The notes beneath the pieces are model-generated. The model was not told the DNA's origin, did no database searches, and saw only the letters and a program-made list of their open reading frames with translations. DNA of 8,847 bases from Candidatus Aminicenantota bacterium. GTDB taxonomy: Bacteria > Acidobacteriota > Aminicenantia > UBA2199. The DNA is taken from positions 1,214,866-1,223,712 of the forward strand of contig CP070627.1 in NCBI GenBank assembly GCA_020355945.1, written 5' to 3'. Within the stretch, counting starts at the first letter, position 1. Every line of letters starts with the position of its first letter. Shown in pieces: positions 6,363 to 8,847 of the stretch. The position numbers and the translations under genes were made by a program.

Positions 6363-7457
6363 TTATTTTTTTTCTTTATTTACTGTTTTGATGGCATCGC
6401 AAGCCTGGATACTTTTCCCATCAAAAGTTTTTCCTGTCAGGCAGGCTGTGGTGTCTCCATACTGGATTCCTGTTTCTTGCGTCTTGAAGTGCAATACCAT
6501 GTCCAGGTCACCGTCGTTATCTATGTCTTCGACATGACCTTTCCCGTGGACTTCGGTGGCGTTGTCAGGGCCAAACGTGATACTTAGTGGATCAACGGAA
6601 ATGGCATCGAAATCAACACTTTCGCCAATGGCTGTGCTGGTGGTCAAAATTGCCACCGGGATAACACCTTTACTGAGAGGATTAATGGCATTGGGCCAGC
6701 TTCCCGGTTTGATGTCTATCTCTACGCTGATAACAGCAGGGCCGGGATTTTCAAATACATAGACTTTGCCATCAAAACAAGGCACAATTATATCCCCTTT
6801 TCCATCACCATCTGCATCTGCTGGTATTGCCTGGCCCACTCTTTCGCCCAGGATATCTCCGCTGTTCCACACTATTTCGTAGGTATCATCTCCGGTATTT
6901 TCAAAAACATAGACGATACCATAATGAAACTCATCGTCACATGCAGCGATTATCTCTCGTTGTCCATCATTATCCTGGTCTCCAATGAAGACATAGTTTA
7001 TAAAATAGGGCATAAGCGGACTGGCCCATGCCAATTGGTAACTATTATCTCCTGCATTTTCAAAAACGCCAATAAGCCCATCTTCACCACCGGCAATTAT
7101 TTCTCCTTTTCCATCTTTGTCCAGGTCACCTACGGCTTTGTCCCAATAATTATCATTTCCAGTAAGAATGTCCCCGCTGTGCCAGACCAATTGGTAGGAA
7201 TTATCCCCTGCATTTTCTAAGATGTAGATTTTAGCATTATAGCTCCTTGAGAAGTCTGAGACGATAATCTCTTTTTTGCCATCGCGGTCCTGGTCTCCGA
7301 CCACTGCTGTCCAAACTGGATTAGGGATAATATTCCCACTGTCCCAGACTTTCACATAATCATCCCCATAAAGGGAGTACCCTTTACCAACAAGACTTAT
7401 TCCACATATTAAGATAATTAAAATGTGGAATGTTTTGATTTTTTTTAGAACCTTCAT
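6363..7457 (-). CDS. Exported FG-GAP/VCBS-repeat protein with a C-terminal beta domain
   Basis: A signal peptide covers about residues 1-28 (KKIKTF, then LIILICGISLV). About 33-238 holds four repeats of 50-53 residues. Each has a calcium-binding type loop (DQDRDG 55-60, DLDKDG 111-116, DQDNDG 160-165, DADGDG 214-219) followed by an EIIV-like strand, then a unit such as ENAGDNSYQLVW (81, 133, 186). This is the FG-GAP/VCBS beta-propeller pattern; four repeats are fewer than the seven blades of a full propeller. Residues about 244-359 are a separate domain (IDIKPGSWPNAINP, GVIPVAIL, DIDNDGDLDMVLHF, LTGKTFDG), a module I recall at the C-terminus of many exported bacterial proteins, with a fifth Asp-rich loop at 311-317. 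GGAGG lies 5 nt before the ATG, supporting the start. The stop is 19-22 nt before the start of the next exported protein gene, so the two are likely one operon. Role probably surface binding or adhesion; no catalytic motif seen. Confidence 0.88.
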   Translation of the reverse strand: MKVLKKIKTFHILIILICGISLVGKGYSLYGDDYVKVWDSGNIIPNPVWTAVVGDQDRDGKKEIIVSDFSRSYNAKIYILENAGDNSYQLVWHSGDILTGNDNYWDKAVGDLDKDGKGEIIAGGEDGLIGVFENAGDNSYQLAWASPLMPYFINYVFIGDQDNDGQREIIAACDDEFHYGIVYVFENTGDDTYEIVWNSGDILGERVGQAIPADADGDGKGDIIVPCFDGKVYVFENPGPAVISVEIDIKPGSWPNAINPLSKGVIPVAILTTSTAIGESVDFDAISVDPLSITFGPDNATEVHGKGHVEDIDNDGDLDMVLHFKTQETGIQYGDTTACLTGKTFDGKSIQACDAIKTVNKEKK

Positions 7458-7511
7458 TCTTTCCTCCTTTTCTAAAGTATACTGTTAAGTAGACAGGGGA
7501 ATTTTATCACC

Positions 7512-7545
7512 GGCTCTTTTAAAAAAGTACTTGAGCCTTTTGGCT
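7512..7545 (-). promoter_or_regulatory. Possible alternative-pairing leader upstream of the exported-protein operon
   Basis: On the minus strand, a GGCTC segment (7533-7537, with its neighbours) can pair back with AGCC (hairpin AGCC-AAAA-GGCT at 7534-7545) or forward with GAGCC (7512-7516). The two folds exclude each other. A T6 tract (7521-7526) lies between them. The layout resembles a small attenuator or a weak terminator about 60 nt before the FG-GAP gene. Stems are only 4-5 bp, so this could be chance. Confidence 0.25.
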
Positions 7546-7597
7546 TTACGATTTCCCATGTCCATCACACATCCAAACCTCAATTGAGATTTATTTT

Positions 7598-7620
7598 CAG
7601 GAAAAATTGGGCCTTTCCTG
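7598..7620 (-). terminator. Hairpin after the rlmB-like gene, possible terminator
   Basis: CAGGAAA (7598-7604) and TTTCCTG (7614-7620) are perfect 7-bp arms with a 9-nt loop, 15 nt beyond the rlmB-like stop. The minus strand after the stem reads AAAATAAAT, without a T-run, so it does not meet the intrinsic terminator pattern well. The rest of the 178-nt spacer to the next gene holds the 10-bp palindrome CTCAATTGAG (7579-7588) and the pairing region at 7512-7545. Confidence 0.35.
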
Positions 7621-7635
7621 ATTATTAGGATTAAA

Positions 7636-8361
7636 TTAAATTTTTTTTTGCCTTAAGGCTTCAAAAAGAATGACGGCCGCGGCTGCGGAAACATTTAACG
7701 AATCAATATTGGAGGAAATCGGGATAAACACCAACTGATCGGCATTTTTCTTTACCAATGGCGATATGCCCTTGTGTTCATTGCCCACGATCACAGCCGT
7801 ATTCGCAGTGAAATCATAATCATAATATGCCAGATTCCTGTCTTTCTCTTTTTCCATCACCGCTCCCACTACCCAGAATCCGTTTTCTTTTAAATGGTTG
7901 ATGGCATGAACCAGGTTTTTGGCCTGGTGGATTTTTGCTTTTAATAGACTTCCGGCAGAGGCTTTCAATACGGTTTCATTGATAGGCGCCGAATTCCAAC
8001 GGGGAATAATGATCCCATCCACTTCGGCTGCCACTGCACTGCGAATCAAAGCGCCCATGTTCCCGGGATCATTAATACCATCCAATATCAAAATGAGACC
8101 GGTTTTGATGTTATGTAATATTTCTTCTAAAGTATAAAACCGGATAGGTGAAATTTCAGCAAATACCCCCTGGTTGTCTGGTCCCACCTTCCGGTTAATG
8201 GTCTGCGGCGGGACCATTTGAAACACCACTTCGTTTTGACGGCACAATTGAATCACCCGGTCAATGCGCCGGTCTTTTTTAGCTGTGCTGATAAACACCT
8301 TATTGATGGGAAGCCTTTCCTCAAGAGCTTCAACCAGTTTGTTTAACGAATTGATTAGCAT
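7636..8361 (-). CDS. rlmB: TrmH/SpoU-family 23S rRNA 2'-O-ribose methyltransferase, RlmB-like
   Basis: SPOUT methyltransferases of this group transfer a methyl group from S-adenosylmethionine to a ribose 2'-OH; RlmB modifies G2251 in the 23S rRNA peptidyl-transferase region. All three family motifs are intact: motif 1 DPGNMGALIRSA (98-109, with Asn101 and Arg107), motif 2 VIVGNEHKGIS (190-200, with Glu195) and motif 3 IPISSNIDSLNVS (213-225), which build the trefoil knot holding the cofactor. Residues 1-72 are the small RNA-binding domain, beginning NKLVEALEE where RlmB proteins have a GxxAVxEAL stretch; the usual HQG is DNQG here (62-65). The length of 241 residues matches full-length RlmB. 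The ATG at 8361 has no clear Shine-Dalgarno sequence but is the only start that fits the domain. The stop codon follows an A9 tract. It lies 40 nt after gltX in the same direction, so translation coupling or co-transcription is likely. Another 2'-O-methyltransferase of the family (such as TrmH or a tsnR-like protein) is the main alternative. Confidence 0.92.
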   Translation of the reverse strand: MLINSLNKLVEALEERLPINKVFISTAKKDRRIDRVIQLCRQNEVVFQMVPPQTINRKVGPDNQGVFAEISPIRFYTLEEILHNIKTGLILILDGINDPGNMGALIRSAVAAEVDGIIIPRWNSAPINETVLKASAGSLLKAKIHQAKNLVHAINHLKENGFWVVGAVMEKEKDRNLAYYDYDFTANTAVIVGNEHKGISPLVKKNADQLVFIPISSNIDSLNVSAAAAVILFEALRQKKI

Positions 8362-8401
8362 AACTATATATGCACTTTTTTTTGAGCCGCAGGGAGAGTT
8401 T

Positions 8402-8847
8402 TTATAAAACCTCTGTGTCCTCTGTGTCCTCTGTGGCTAAAACGTTTAACCGGGACGCCATATTTTGCACAGCCGGTTTTATACCCAGCACAGAACCTTT
8501 TTCAATCAGGGGAATAAAATCGTTCAATTCAATACCTGACTCTTTACCGGTTAATGCCAATCGAATCGGATGATACAATTCTTTGCCTTTTATTCCTTGT
8601 TCTGCCTGGATTTTTTTAGTGATTTCCACCACTTTTCCGAATTCCACCGGCGAACTGATTTTACTGATTTCCGCAAAAAGTATGGATATAACCTTAGAAG
8701 CATTTTCAGAGCTTTTAATGCTGCTAATGATTTCTTCGCTTAGGTCTGAGGTGACAAACTGTTTAAAATCTTCAGCAATTTCCGGCAGCAGGTAATTGTA
8801 ATTGGACAAAATTTTAGCGGCTTTTCCAATCCAATCAATGGTTTCGG
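8402..8847 (-). CDS. gltX: Glutamyl-tRNA synthetase, C-terminal part (5' end outside window)
   Basis: GltX charges tRNA-Glu with glutamate using ATP. The window holds about 147 codons of its helical anticodon-binding domain. The frame is open to the right edge, so the catalytic domain (HIGH and KMSKS motifs) is outside. The diagnostic stretch is GIKGKELYHPIRLALTGKES followed by GIEL, equivalent to GKKGKxLFHPLRxALTGxxxGPEL of bacterial GluRS, then the LIEKGSVLGI helix. A TTG inside the frame at 8807-8809 is not a start, because the coding sequence continues upstream as ETIDWIGKAAKI. The natural domain seems to end near MASRLNVL; the last eleven residues ATEDTEDTEVL are encoded by a CACAGAG spacer repeat (8410-8437). 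This tail is acidic and unlikely to matter for catalysis. rlmB follows 40 nt downstream. Confidence 0.93.
   Translation of the reverse strand, partial: ETIDWIGKAAKILSNYNYLLPEIAEDFKQFVTSDLSEEIISSIKSSENASKVISILFAEISKISSPVEFGKVVEITKKIQAEQGIKGKELYHPIRLALTGKESGIELNDFIPLIEKGSVLGIKPAVQNMASRLNVLATEDTEDTEVL
8410..8437 (-). repeat. CACAGAG-type dispersed spacer repeat, copy 2, inside the gltX 3' end
   Basis: The minus strand reads GCC followed by three ACAGAGG-type units (ACAGAGGAC, ACAGAGGAC, ACAGAGG), a 9-nt period. Its first 18 bases are identical to 2095-2112. Because the period is a multiple of three, it translates as a regular Thr-Glu-Asp run and forms the end of gltX. Confidence 0.75.

Noticed and set aside
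7458..7510. Sigma-70 type promoter with TATACT or TAAAAT as -10 box before the FG-GAP gene
   Set aside because: Neither candidate has a TTGACA-like -35 box at 16-18 nt, so in AT-rich DNA the match is not convincing.
7641..7649. A9 tract (minus strand) near the end of rlmB as a programmed frameshift site
   Set aside because: It lies three codons before the stop, after all motifs, so slippage would alter only the last residues; more likely simple AT-rich sequence.

Overview
All six genes I can support lie on the minus strand, so transcription runs from high to low coordinates. In that order they are: gltX (3' part only, enters at the right edge), an rlmB-like rRNA 2'-O-methyltransferase, an exported FG-GAP/VCBS-repeat protein, a large exported multidomain protein, a tungsten-type aldehyde:ferredoxin oxidoreductase (AOR), and a LanC-family cyclase that runs off the left edge. 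I found no credible plus-strand gene and no tRNA, rRNA, CRISPR array or transposase.

The window suggests an anaerobic, moderate-GC bacterium, probably from an uncultured lineage. The AOR implies low-potential ferredoxin metabolism. Dispersed CACAGAG / CGAAGACAC-type spacer repeats, FG-GAP and OmpL47-like exported proteins and LanC homologues outside a classic lantibiotic operon are the kind of combination I associate with Acidobacteriota-related groups such as Aminicenantes. That assignment is an impression, not something the sequence proves.

Right part (about 7636-8847): translation and ribosome genes. The gltX stop is 40 nt before the rlmB start, so they are probably co-transcribed; gltX-rlmB neighbourhoods are known in other bacteria. 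The gltX reading frame ends inside a CACAGAG spacer repeat, which supplies its last eleven residues.

Middle (4460-7457): two exported proteins with a 17-19 nt gap, both with a strong GGAGG ribosome binding site, a likely two-gene operon for cell-surface or extracellular proteins. A 178-nt spacer with hairpins separates it from rlmB, and a spacer of about 380 nt with a perfect 11-bp hairpin separates it from AOR.

Left part (1-4083): AOR, then a spacer of about 170 nt packed with palindromes, then the LanC-family gene. The LanC domain is N-terminal (about residues 45-425) and keeps the Cys / Cys-His zinc site. It is followed by more than 200 residues that do not belong to the LanC barrel, ending in a segment that looks like a small winged helix of the PqqD/RRE kind. 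This is the most interesting item: it may be part of an undescribed peptide-modification locus extending beyond the left edge.
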